The translations under genes were made by a program, and so were the position numbers. The notes under the pieces were generated by a model. It worked only from the letters and a program-made list of their open reading frames with translations, was not told the origin of the DNA and did no database searches. Below, piece by piece: positions 13,440 to 24,582 of a stretch of 64,000 nt of DNA; the first letter of the stretch is position 1; every line of letters begins with the position of its first letter. Where the stretch lies: contig CM059975.1 in the NCBI GenBank assembly GCA_030490835.1, positions 51,575,174 through 51,639,173 of the forward strand, in the 5' to 3' direction. The stretch is from Annona cherimola. Taxonomy: Eukaryota; Streptophyta; Magnoliopsida; Magnoliales; Annonaceae.

Positions 13440-14617
13440 ACATTTTTGAATTTAGCATATAATTTCTCCCTTTGGAGAATTTCTAATACTATCCTTAGAT
13501 GTTTCTTATGCTTTGTTTCTGTCTTTGAATAAATTAATATGTCATCAATGAATACTACCACAAATTGATCCAAAAATTCTCGAAAGATTCTGTTCATCAT
13601 ATCCATAAACACAGCTGGGATATTCGTTAGTCCAAATGGCATGACTAAGAATTCATAATGCTCATATCTTGTTCTGAATGCCATTTTATGGATGTCTTTT
13701 GGACATATCCTCAGCTGGTAGTATCCTGACTGTAAATCAATTTTTGAAAAGTTAGAAGCTCCTTTTAACTGATAAAAGAGATCATCTATTCTTGGGAGCG
13801 GGTACTTATTTTTTACTGTTACTTTATTCAATTCTCTGTAATCAATACAGAGTCTCAAACTCCCGTCTTTTTCCCTTATAAATAGTACTGGAGCTCCCCA
13901 AGGTGATGCACTGGATCTAACAAATTCTTTATTTAATAAATCTTGGATTTGTACTTTCAATTCAGCCAATTCGGCTGGTGCCATCCTATATGGGGCCTTA
14001 GATATTGGAGCTATCCCTGGGATAATTTCTATTTCAATATCCATCTCTCTTTCTGGTGGTAAATTACATAACTCTTTTGGGAAAATATCTAAAAATTCCT
14101 TTACCACTGGAATTTATTCCATAGGTATCCCATCTCTTTTTATTGTGTTTATAGAGACCAGATAGGTTGTACATTGTTGGTGTATCAGCTTAACTGCCTT
14201 CATAACTGATACCATCCTTATTGTGTTCTCTGGTTGTCTTATTTTACTGATTTCTATTTCATCTTTTGGTGCTTCAAATTGCACCTTTTTATTTCTGCAA
14301 TCAATTGTCGCACCCCATTGACTTAGTCAATCCATCCCTAATATGACATCAAACTCTGTCATTGGTGATAGGATGAGATCAGCTTCCAGTATTTTTGTCC
14401 CTATCCTGATAGAACATGCCTTGCAAATTTGATTTATACTTGCCAACCTATATACCGGAGATTCTACATGTATAGTATTATTGGTTTCTTCTACCCGAAG
14501 TGCATGTGTGGTCACGAATTGGTATGAAATAAATGAATGCGTAGCTCCTAAATCAAATAAAGCTACTACAGGATTTCCCAAAATGTAAATCATACCTGTA
14601 ATTACTTTTTCCTCCAT
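13440..14617 (-). pseudogene. GypA protease and reverse transcriptase
   Basis: Protease (14617-14327): 'VVALFDLGATHSFIS', where the active-site DSGAT is DLGAT (Ser to Leu, a C-to-T change), so the protease is probably dead. After one stop at 14327 the same frame continues into RT (14107-13440): '[20 protein letters not shown]', '[11 protein letters not shown]', '[14 protein letters not shown]', '[17 protein letters not shown]' and the catalytic box '[10 protein letters not shown]', normal for Ty3/gypsy (F/YxDD). The RT reading frame is lost at about 13440. Confidence 0.9.
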
Positions 14618-14644
14618 CTCCTGTGACTCTGTTCGGGTGAGGGC

Positions 14645-15938
14645 TTAGACATGCACTGAGTTGACAGCGGTACCAGGCCGATTGGCGATGGCGAGGATCT
14701 TTTGCTGAGCTGGCCTCCCTCGGGCTGGTGCTCCTTGTGGCTTATTTGGACAGTTGGGTGAAATGTATCCAACTTGACCACATTTGAAGCACTTTATTAT
14801 TTTTGGCTTCGTCGGTCCAGCAGTCCCGGGCCATGTGACTAACTTAGTCACACTTGTAGCATTTCCCCGATCCTTGTAAACATTCGCCTGAATAGCGTTT
14901 GTGGCAAGTTCTGCAAGTCGGGGTGCTCTTTGTCTTGTCGCCGATCTTCTTTCTCCCGACGATTACCCTTTTTCCTTTATTAGCCTCACCTTCTTTGGAG
15001 GCTGTAAAGAATTATTTTTGAGCTTGCCTAAGCTCTTGAGTCCTCATTGACTCCATTTCCAATGCCCTACCCCTCTCGATGCTAGAGGCATAGTCTTTTA
15101 TTAGTAATGGGGCTAACCCCTCTCTTAGCTGGGGTCATAATCCCCTCTGGAACCTTTGTGCCTTATTCTCTGGCACATTGGCAATCCATGGCACGTATCT
15201 TACCAAGCCATTGAACTTTGTGGCGTATTCCATGACTATCATCCTGCCTTGGTAAAGTTTCTCGAACTCTATTACCCTCTGGCTCTGTAGTCCTATAGGG
15301 AGATATTCTTTGTTAAATTCCTCCAAAAATTTATGTCACGTAACTTGTTCAGGATATGGCATGGTGACCATTAGCGTTTCCCACCATTCATAGGCATCTT
15401 TTACCAATAGGTGGGTAGCGCACAACACTTTTTGCTGATCATTGCAGGGCGATATCCTGAATAGCTTCTTAATTTTTGTGATCCACTGCTCTACAATAAG
15501 GGGATATGGTTCCCTTGCAAACTTGGGCGGGCGCTGGGCAAGGAAAGCATTGATAGCTTTCCTGTCGGCTTCTAGGAGACTATCCTCCCTTCCCCTTGAT
15601 GTTTTGGGGTTAACCGAGGTGTCTGGTCTCTCCCCGTCTCCTCTTGATGGCGGGGTCTGCTGGTTCCACATTCCTTGTAATAAACCAGCAGCCTGGGCTG
15701 TCCATTACTGCATGGCTTTCTCGATTGCTGCAGCTATTCTTTCTTCTATATTAACCTCTGCTGGAGGTTTAGATCTTCCCTCTCATCGTGGGCGAGTCCT
15801 AGAGGACTGCTCTTCGAATTCTGCCCTATTAGTCTTTTTACTGGCCTCGCCCCTTGTTTGTTCGACTAATTCCTCCATCAGGGCCTTTCCCATATTAGCT
15901 TTTGCTTTAGCTCTAGTATTTTTAACTTCATAAAACAT
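14645..15938 (-). pseudogene. GypA gag
   Basis: Opens at an ATG at 15938 ('MFYEVKNTRAKAKANM') and follows one frame through 'GMWNQQTPPSRG' and the retrotransposon gag core ('REPYPLIVEQWITKIKKLF', 'KDAYEWWETLM', 'FLEEFNKEYLP', 'YATKFNGLVRYVPWI'). Stops at about 15336 and 15135 sit where a Trp codon is usual (TGG to TGA). Two zinc knuckles follow: CYKC-D-stop-VSH-MARDC with a TAA (14844-14846) replacing a probable CAA, and CFKCGQVGYISPNC, in which the His is Tyr. A frameshift separates the two knuckles. The protein would coat and package element RNA in virus-like particles. Confidence 0.85.
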
Positions 15939-16394
15939 TCATTAGTATAACATCAATATTTATCAAATCATGACACACTTAGTCAAATAAGCATAGTCAC
16001 ATGATCATATATTATACATTGTCATCAATCCTTTATACATATATCAAACTTTTTGTACATAGGCTAGCTTAGCCTTATGTACCTGTTTTCAACATTATTT
16101 ACATATTTATAAAAAACAAAGGAAAAATAAGATGTCTTGGCGGTGGTTGTGTCTTCCTGATCCCCATCCCTTTTAATGTCCCCATCTTCTTAACCGTAGG
16201 AACCTTCTAAGACTGAATGATACTTGTATGCGTTCCTCAGTAATCGTACTAGTATCAGACCAATCTCGAGGTCCTAGGTTCTCGTCTTCCTCTTCGCTAT
16301 CAGACCACTCTATAGGGTCCTCATCATCGTCTGTTGAAGGGGCGGGAGGTGGGGCTTCGGGCATTACCTCTAACTCTATGACCCTTAGAATAAC

Positions 16395-17946
16395 TGATAA
16401 CTCGTAACTCGTAGTATAGTGGTGAGTATTCTCGCCTGTCACGCGGGTGACCCGGGTTCGATCCCCGGCAACGGCGCCAAAAACTTGACGAGCTGCGTAT
16501 ATGTTTATTAAAATGCTCGCTATTTACGCAAGTATACGTGCCGTATCAAGTAATAAAGAGTGACTAGAGTATCGTTCCCACGAGGAATTGTTAAATGAAT
16601 TATTAATTAGTTAAACTGCTTTCGATGGATGAAAAATTCTGGTTTTGTGATTTAACTAAGCTAACGATTGCAATGAGAAATTAGAGTGAAATTTCGAGAC
16701 TACTGGATACTTTGAACGGGTTTTCTGATTAGGGATGGCAGATGGATAGCTTGGAATCCTTGAATCTAAACTATATTGCTTTGGTTCTTTCTAATTGGAT
16801 TGCATATGGATTTACTAGTCCAAGTTCATATATCTCTATATATGTCTTCCAACATTATATAAAGCTAATTACACCTTATTTAATTGCTATGTTCCCATGC
16901 CATTAAATTATGTGAAATTGATAAGTTCATAACTTGTAATATGACTACACAGGATTTAACGGTATATTCCTATCCGTTAAACGACTCTCCTTATACAAAG
17001 GTCGAAACCTATGCTTTGCACATGGATTCGGTAAAGATCTTCCTCTTCCAAGGATAAATCAAGCAATTAAATCACTTACAAGGTAGCTAATCTTGTAAAA
17101 AGCATTCAATCCACACATGCAAAGGTAAATCATACACAATCATGCATAAAGTCAACTATTCATTCTAAATATTCGAAGAACTAAGAAACAATATAGTTTA
17201 GAATTCAGATCATCCTAACTATCCATCTAATGGAGGTTTAGTTCAAAGACATGATCTTAACATCCAATACATCCATATAAAAATATCCATAAAGGCAGAG
17301 AAAGAAAATTGGAAAGAATAAGAAAAACTGTTTTTCGGCGGTTTCCACCAATGGGACTTGAATCCTTTCTTCGATCCGGGCTTAAATCTTGATTTCCGCT
17401 TTCTCTTGCACTTTAGTTCATACTCACCGCTCTCTCCTCTCTCTCTTCCTCTCTCTCGCATGCGTGAACCCCTAGGAACAATATATAGAGTCCATCTTGC
17501 GCAGCTTACGCACTGGAATATTCACGTACGGATGCGTATTGACGCATAGGTGCCTATAGCTGGTGCCTAGGCGCCCCTAGAACTCTCTGGACTGTCCCTA
17601 CTTGGAGCTTCTCCTCAACTATTGTAGCTGCCCATGCTTGGCGCCTAGGCGCCCCTGGGTGGAGCCTAAGCGCCATCCATCTGCCTCTGGCTGCCTCAAC
17701 TTGCATTCAACTCGTCCGCTCTGCCGTTGTACGTCCCGTCCTTCCTATAAAAGATGGAAAAACTAAATAAATGAATTTAAAATGCCTAAATAATGCTAAA
17801 ATTGGCTAAAAATTAATTAATGCTCCTAAAATGCAAATCAGATAAAAATTAAGTTAAATGAGTGCAAACTATGCCTAATCTCTCAAATTAACACACAAAT
17901 AAAGTCTGAAATGGGCCATGATAACTCATAAAAATACGAGTTATCA
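16395..17946 (-). mobile_element. J-family LTR with attached tRNA-Asp copy and inverted U3 end
   Basis: Insertion into the GypA leader ORF with a perfect TSD ATAAC (16390-16394 and 17947-17951). In element sense (minus) it consists of: a J-family LTR, 17946-16486, starting TGATAACTCGTA and ending CAGCTCGTCA; the 6-nt spacer AGTTTT; the tRNA-Asp complement starting TGGCGCCGTTGCC (16479-16411); 4 nt; then TACGAGTTATCA (16406-16395), an exact inverted copy of the LTR's first 12 nt. Both outer ends are therefore U3 termini. The LTR matches those of element J (56918-58566, 59849-61399) and has a TATA-like TATATA (about 17481-17486) in minus sense and GGCGCCTAGGCGCC palindromes at 17540-17690. It has no coding region. 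Confidence 0.85.
16411..16479 (+). tRNA. tRNA-Asp(GTC) sequence copied into a retrotransposon end (pseudo-tRNA)
   Basis: Reads 5'-GTAGTATAGTGGTGAGTATT, then anticodon arm CTCGC-CTGTCAC-GCGGG with anticodon GTC, a TGAC variable loop, T arm CCGGG-TTCGATC-CCCGG, acceptor 3' strand CAACGGC, discriminator G and CCA at 16477-16479. Compared with the usual plant tRNA-Asp the first six nucleotides (5' acceptor strand) are missing and one anticodon-stem C is T (still a G-T pair). The encoded CCA, the lost 5' strand and the position exactly where a PBS should be show that it is a cDNA copy of primer tRNA and not a tRNA gene. Confidence 0.85.
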
Positions 17947-18616
17947 ATAACCTCACCAGGTTGTTTAGGAGGGGATTGCTCAATCACTTCTTCTCCCCTT
18001 ACCAGAGCTTCCCGACGTTCCTAGGCAGCTTCTCTTTCCCTGCGGTCTACCTGAGCCCATGGTGTTCCATATCGGAATTGGATGTATCCAGCATCAAATC
18101 TAAACCATGACCCTGGATGAGGTGGAACTGGGGCAATTCTCCTTTGCCAATGACCCAATCAGTGACCACCGATGACCTAGGCAGTGGGCTGGCTGGGGTA
18201 TATTTGGGAGAAGCTGGAGTGTATACTGGAGAGTCAGGGAGTGCAAGTGCCTTGCTAGAGGACCCTGCCTGGTGGATTTCAGATAATACTGGAAACCCTG
18301 GTGGTTGGCTAGGGAAGATTGTAGGTACTGGAGGGCGACGCGCTTCTGGTCCTCTAATATATGATAGAGCCTAGTAACTAGTGGGAACTGAGGGTCTCAC
18401 GGTTAAACCTTCTTGAGACGCTAACCATCTATTAACTCTTTCACGAGCCCATTCCCTTTCTTGTTCCTCCTCTAATTCCCTTGCACTCAATGCAGCCTTT
18501 CCTTTATCTTCCATCTACATATAGCTCATCAACGATAAATTAATTAATCATAATCATGATTTCATGTATTCTAACTTGATCATTTCTTTTCTTTTTCTGC
18601 CTATTTACTAATCCAT

Positions 18617-18628
18617 GCTCTGATACCA
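18617..18628 (-). other. PBS of GypA (tRNA-Met initiator)
   Basis: Minus-strand TGGTATCAGAGC, complementary to the 3' end of initiator tRNA-Met, 5 nt inside the 5' LTR (spacer GAAGT). This is the usual primer for plant copia and many gypsy elements. The 100 bp between it and the leader ORF (18515-18616) show nothing else. Confidence 0.85.
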
Positions 18629-18633
18629 ACTTC

Positions 18634-21015
18634 TGTTAAACGTGACTCAGGATTATTGCCCTGATCACACGGCAGGTTATATATATATAACATCAATACA
18701 TGGAGAATTATCATCATTCATTTAACTGGAAAGATATTTTTCACATCAAAATCTTTATCATTGCCTTTACATAAACATTATCATACATCACATTTCTATT
18801 AAAATTCTGCATGTCATTTTGCATGCTACCTTCATCATCATTTCCTGTCTGACGTTTGAAAAACATGGGTGAGTCATAATACTCAGTAAGCAAGCCATAC
18901 ATAATTTTTTCAATCTTTTTCATGTATTTCATAAAATGCAAATGCAATGCATCCATAGAATTCATGACATTCCTTCAGATGCGACGCTAGTTAGGCGTCA
19001 ATCCCATACATGCTCCCATCTCAGGGAGGTCGCCGCCGGCCTGGACCGGTATAAGCGACTTGGCGATAGAGAGAGGAACATCCGGTCCGCTTACTACCAC
19101 AACTATGGCCTATTCCTCGTGCACCATGCTCATTTACATACACATGCTGTCATGATATTTATAAATCATAAACATTTTACAAAAGTATTTAACAAGCAGT
19201 TAGCAATCATTTCATGTAAAGCATTATAGGAATGGTCATCCTTAAATATAATTCATAAAACATGCGAGCAAATGATTTGCAATTATTTAGAAATATTTTA
19301 GAAAGCATATAACTTGCTTACCTCCTCAGTTGGTGTCCTCGACCTTTTCTTTTCCTTTTTCTATTCAAGGAAAAAGGACATTTCATTTATTCCATTCAGG
19401 TTGCTTCCCATGCATTCTTTATAATATTTGGTCATCATCTCCTTATATGGATTTTTTTTCTATAGGTTCTTCAAAAATTCCATCCTTATAATATAAATAT
19501 TAATCTCAAATTTTCTCCAAAATCACGCTGTTTACTGTTCATAGTTACTGTAGCAGATTACTGTTCATCCGAGGTTACTGTTTATGAGTTCCAAAAAGCA
19601 ACATTTTTTCCAAAAATAAAAATACCATGACATAGCTTAGGTTTAGTATATCATGAAAAAATTCATGAATTTTGATTTTATCATCATTAACTTGGCCAAT
19701 TAAATCATTTTTCCATATACTAAAATTCATCATAATTTCACTTAAGCATAATCCTTAAATCCAAAAATCATGAGATTAATATATCATTATTTCAACATCA
19801 TAATTATCATCAACATTCATCTCAACCATCATTTAGCAATATTGGAGCATTATTTGCACATTGTATACATGATTTTCCCGAATGCTCTATCTTCGCTCCA
19901 AATTCTTGATGTTTTGGCATAATTCCACTTAGGCATTATAACTTTACTTATTTTCTCATGCTTAGGCATGATTTTACGCTACTTAACATCTAAAAGGAAT
20001 TTGGATAGAATTCACTTATCCGAAGTGGAGATATTCCTCTTCTTTTCACACTTTCTCTCTCTAACTTTCTCCTCTTCTTTCTCTCACAACCTAAAACGAA
20101 TTTGGGAGTGGGGAGACTTGGATTTCTCAAGCTTCAGTTGAGAATGAGGTGCCTTGGACGTTCTCACCTTGCCCCTATTTATACTCCTCAATTTTCATCA
20201 AATTACAATTTACCCCTTTTGCTTGAGGTATTAAATTCTAATTTTTTTCTTCAAATCCCATGCAACACTTGGAACTTTGTGCAGCCCCCTACCCTGCTCA
20301 CTCCCTCTATAGGAGCCCTATTTAATATTTTTTAATTAATTAAAAGTAATTATTTTTAAACTAATTAATCTCAACCACTGATTACGTGATAAGATCAATT
20401 ATGGGCCATTTGGCTCAAAATCCCACAGCCCCTGCACTTCTAGCCTCCTTGTTGGACTTTGATCACCATTGCATTTAATTAAGATGATTTTTTTTATTTA
20501 ATGATAATTGACTTTAAATAAATGAAAAATTAATAAAAAAGTGGGCTACCATTTGATGTTCAATCTTGGCTCATGTTTCATGATTTTTGATAGATCATAA
20601 TCTATTTATCATGATTATCATAAATTTTTAACCATTCATAAAAAATTTCATCCCAATCCGACGTCTGGATTGCAAATTATGAATTTTTCGTCAAATTTTC
20701 GCTATAATCTGAAATTTTATTAAAATATCAAAATGTATTGCTATTTCATTCTATAGTGATTAAATCACATTTTTTGTCTTTTTGTGATTAAGTTAATCCA
20801 AGTGATTAACTCTTAATCACGTATCTTAATCCCTATGTTACTATTCACGTGCACTATTCACGTGGGTTAAATTTTTGATTGCGTCATTTCAATCTCCAAT
20901 ACTCATACTTGTGAATATAATTCATGAATTTTATTCATCATAAAAATTATTACAAAAATCTAGGGTTTACAACCCTAGGTGACACATGTATTGCATGAGG
21001 AGGCTAGGTTTCACA
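18634..21015 (-). repeat. 5' LTR of GypA
   Basis: Runs from TGTTAAACGTG (18634) to GGTTTCACA (21015). It aligns along its length with the interrupted left LTR. It lacks about 53 bp near the U5 end: the left copy has TGTGGCGTCCC...TTGGTAAACG where this copy has TGTTAAACG directly. A minus-strand TATA box is at 20183-20176. Confidence 0.88.
20176..20183 (-). promoter_or_regulatory. TATA box of GypA 5' LTR
   Basis: TATAAATA in minus sense followed by a GC-richer stretch and a leader with purine bias, conserved in both GypA LTRs. It is the likely start signal for the GypA genomic RNA. Confidence 0.55.
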
Positions 21016-21265
21016 GCTGTTAAGGATTCTTTTCCAAAAGGTAGACTGATCACTTGCTAAGTGTTACTACTGGATGGAGAGAAATGCATTTGCGTATATT
21101 TTACTTTTGAAATACCCTTAAAACAGAGGCATAAAAGCATTTATATGAAAAGTTATCCTAAAATTGGATTTTATGAGTCAAGACGAACTAGTTTACCATA
21201 AAAATAGGGCATCTTACACAAAAAGTATAAATAACAAGGATGAAAGGAAAATTTTTCTATGCAAA
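21016..21265 (+). repeat. Second piece of LTR E copy 2
   Basis: Lies between the right end of GypA and the left end of LTR F. Its reverse complement matches 39340-39570 of E copy 3 (shared blocks around 'gtgacacttagcgagtgat' and 'gaatccttaac'). It has no ORF. Confidence 0.7.
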
Positions 21266-21277
21266 TGTATAATACCC

Positions 21278-24200
21278 TGTGAAACCCTAGTTTGTATAGA
21301 AGTCATGTAAATGTTATTGAATAATTTATGTATGAATAATGTGTTCATAATTGAAGTATTTGCAATTTTTAAGATTTTTGCAGTTAGGTTATCTGTGTGA
21401 ATGATTGTTTAAATTTACTAAGTGAAGATAACGTGGTTTATTATGATTGAAATATCATATTAAAGATGGATAAATATTAGCATGCTATAAAAAGTCTAAT
21501 TAAATCTCATAAGCGATTAATGAAGATTAGGAGGTTAATTATAGAACCAAGTTGAGATAATATTGAAAAATTCATAACTTGGAGACCTTAAGTCAGATTA
21601 AGGTGAAATTTGAGGGAGAAGCACATAATTTTATGCTTAATCTCATGGAAAAATTAGATTATGAAAATTTTGATGAAAATTGATCATCACCATTCAAAAC
21701 TTAAAATGATCATAACTTGGGCTAGAAAAATCGGATTGAGATGAAATTTGAAATGAATGGAAAAAATTATGAAATCAAGGTTTTGGATGGATTCGATCAT
21801 GCAAATGATTAAGGGATTAAGTTTTCATGAAATTTTGATTAGAGATTTTGATTTTTCCAATCATAAAGTAAATGACATTTATGATGAAATTGAATAAAAT
21901 AAACAAATGAAAGAAGACAAATTTGAGGTGTCAATAGAGGGTAATTTGTAGGGTATTATATAAATTATTAAAAGTGAGAAAATCCCTGCAATTGTCTCTT
22001 AATTAAATGCATAATTAAATGGGTCTAAAGGAAAATGGAGGAGGTGGCAGCAAGGACGTGCAAGCAGCATGTGAGGCCCATGAGCTGGAAATTTCCAGCT
22101 AATTGCATAAAAGCAAGGGGACGTCCAAGCATGTGTTGGGTACTTAGAAAATTTCTGGAAAATTTGAGCTCCCATTTCAACAGAAAATCACGTCCCCCCT
22201 TTCATTATTTTTCATACCCCAAAACAAGTGAAGAAAAAGGAGAAGAAAAGGAAGAATTAAAGTGAAGAAGCTTGCTTGAGAAGAGGAAGTGAAGTAGCAC
22301 TCAATACAAGTAAGTTGACTTGAGTTTGAGTGATTTTAATTTAGTTTTTCTAATTTAATCTATGACCTATGAATATGTTTCATAATGGAACTTTTAATGA
22401 AGAATTTGAATGCTTCTAATTAGGGAATTTAATGGGAATTTATTTGCGAGAAGTACAATTAAGAGTTAGGTGTGAATAGAGAGTGTTTAGTGTGATGTAT
22501 AAGCTTCTACTCTAGCTTAATCATGCTGAAATTGTGTTTTAATTTGCTGTTTTATTTGGTAGATGTAATCACATGATAATTCATGATTTAGTGTTTATTT
22601 TATATGAAATTTATCTTGTGTTGTGAAGTACAGAAGGTAAACTAGTTACGGTATCATTCAAGACCCGAAATTCACTTCTAAATGATGAAAATGATATATG
22701 AAATGATTTAAATAAATTATGGATGAAATATAGGGTAAAATATCCTAAATATTGGACACTTTGGATGTGAATAAGGGCATTACATAAACTGCTAAATTCG
22801 GATTTTAACAGAAGTGAAAAGTGGACGTCCAAATGGTGTAAACGGGTACCCTATACATGTATAAAATGTTGCTGTTTTGCAAATAATTTATCTATGAATT
22901 TTTAAATATGTGAAAATGCATTGGATTTAGGGTAGGAAATTTTGGATAAATTTCTGAAATTAAACATATAAAAATCTGTTTATGTTGGAGTATCAAAAGA
23001 GGCGTATAAAGTGTAGAAATGGGACGTCAAAGCGGCTGTTTTGAAATTTTGAAAATTGTGGATTAAAAATTCGTAAAAATGCACTAAATAGGTGTTAAAT
23101 GAAGTGTATTAACTTGAAAAATTAGAGGACAAGTTGTTTATTTGAAAATTTTTAAGAAATATATGAATTAAACGCGGTTAGACGCACATATGTGAAGCAG
23201 TGCACATGATAAGATTGTAAATGCATTATGTAAAATATTAAAATGCAAAAATATGTTAAAATATGATGAAAAAATGTGAGATGCATTGCTGAATTTATAA
23301 TCTCAAATTTTGAGATTAATATATGAGAATTTAATATGAGGCATAATGAATAATTGAGATACGTAAGTGTAAAGTACGCATACCCGACTTCGAGATTAAA
23401 TGAGTTATGAATATTTATGGAAATGGGTTGGAAAACTAAATAAATGCAAGAAAATAAAATTTATATGGAAATTATGTTATTCTGTCATAGGCAAAGGAAA
23501 GGAAAAGGTTGATCAGGAAAGCTCTCACGAACAAGGTAAGCAAGCAACTTTTCTAAATGAATTTCTATTTATTAAAATTTCTTTGAAATAATTGTAAACG
23601 ATGTTTTAACTGCTTTTCTTAATTTAACAAATGTTATTTGAAATTTATTTCTAAATTTTTAAGGATGACCATTCCTTAGTTCACTAGGTATTTTAAATTG
23701 ATTTATATAACTGTTTTATGATAAATGAAAATTGTTGTTCTATGATATTATGTGTGAAAAAAATCATGCTAGCATGTCATGGATAATACATGTGCACAAT
23801 GCATAAGGTTCACCTTAAAGGAATAAGCGGACCGATTTTCCCCCTTTGGTGTTACCGAGTCGCTAATATAGGCCAAGGGCCGGTGGCGTCTCCCTGTGTG
23901 AGAGGAGATGAAGACGGATGGTTGCCTAACTAGCCTCAATCCTAAGGGAACATGATTCATTCATTACAGTGTCATTATATATCCCCGAGGGGGTATAAGA
24001 TTGTTTTCCCTGATGATTTTAAATAAAATATTTCTGCTCCGCAGGTAGCTGATCACTTGATAAGTGTCTCTACTAAATGGAGAGAAACCTTTTTATTGAA
24101 AAAGATTTCCTTTAAAATGATTTGCTTGGAAATATATATAATGCTTGCTTATTGAGTGTACAACTCACGTTTTTGTTTTCCAAACCCATAGACAGGTGAA

Positions 24201-24582
24201 TGAAGAGACTTGGCAGTGGAGCAAATAAAATATCATTTAAGCAAGAGAAATTTTTTTGTAGTCATGATGACATAGTGGAATTTTTGTTGAATGAATGTAA
24301 TTAAGTTGTTGTTTTTCGTAAGGACAACCATGATTATAACATGCAGTGACACCTAATTTAGGAGAATGTTGAAATGTTTCTGATTTACATGCATTGTTGT
24401 GTGTTAAATGGATGGACATGATTTAGTTATAATTTGAGATAAAATTTAAGAGGAAATAAACTCTTATGAAAATATATTAAATTAGTTAAATATCCATTAA
24501 AAACCCGCCGTGTGACAGGACAACAATCCTGATCACGTTTACCAGAGGCTCAGGTTGTGACGCTCGGGTTAGGGGCGCCACA
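21278..24582 (+). mobile_element. Solo LTR D (gypsy type)
   Basis: A 3,305-bp LTR starting TGTGAAACCCTAG and ending GGGGCGCCACA, flanked by a perfect TSD TACCC (21273-21277 and 24583-24587). It is in plus sense, with a purine-rich leader at 22190-22290 and the common U5 block at 24490-24582 ('ACCCGCCGTGTGACAGG', 'CCTGATCACGTTTACC'). It has no internal domain. The short ORFs at 22035-22265 and 23400-23591 have no recognisable protein features. Confidence 0.88.

Larger units (their letters stand above)
16173..18514 (-). pseudogene. GypA leader ORF upstream of gag (split by LTR-tRNA insertion)
   Basis: A long mostly open frame before gag. ATG at 18514 ('MEDKGKAALSARELEEEQ', charged helix), then a TAG at 18373-18371, then a Pro/Ser-rich stretch ('SPVYTPASPKYTPASPLP') and an acidic tract ('PSTDDDEDPIEWSDSEEEDE', 16340-16270) ending near 16173. 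The insertion at 16395-17946 interrupts it; removing the insertion and one TSD copy restores an uninterrupted frame across the site (…PGEV-ILRVIE…). Two further stops lie near 18050-17990. No domain is recognised. It could be an N-terminal extension of gag or a separate accessory ORF. Confidence 0.55.
5626..21015 (-). mobile_element. GypA: complete but decayed Ty3/gypsy retrotransposon with nested insertions
   Basis: Full-length minus-strand gypsy element. The 5' LTR is 18634-21015, followed by a tRNA-Met(i) PBS (18617-18628), a leader ORF, gag, protease, RT, RNase H, integrase, a polypurine tract (11435-11452) and the 3' LTR (5626-11434). TSD: GCCGT at 5621-5625 against GCTGT at 21016-21020, one transition apart. 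Domain order PR-RT-RH-IN and the RT sequence place it in Ty3/gypsy; its closest feel is the chromovirus Tekay/Del group, although no chromodomain is visible. The coding region has several frameshifts and many stops of the CAA-to-TAA and TGG-to-TGA kind, so it is inactive. Insertions inside it: a MITE, solo LTR I, and the tRNA-bearing LTR at 16395-17946. Confidence 0.9.

Noticed and set aside
15442..15933. 163-codon plus-strand ORF
   Set aside because: It is antisense to GypA gag, whose minus-strand motifs are clear. It is a shadow frame.
16405..16480. A genuine nuclear tRNA-Asp gene
   Set aside because: The first six acceptor nucleotides are missing, CCA is encoded, and the sequence sits precisely at a PBS position inside an insertion with a TSD. 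It is a cDNA copy of primer tRNA.
18117..18374. 85-codon plus-strand ORF rich in Gly/Ser
   Set aside because: It is the complement of the Pro/Ser-rich leader ORF of GypA (minus), which continues in frame on both sides.
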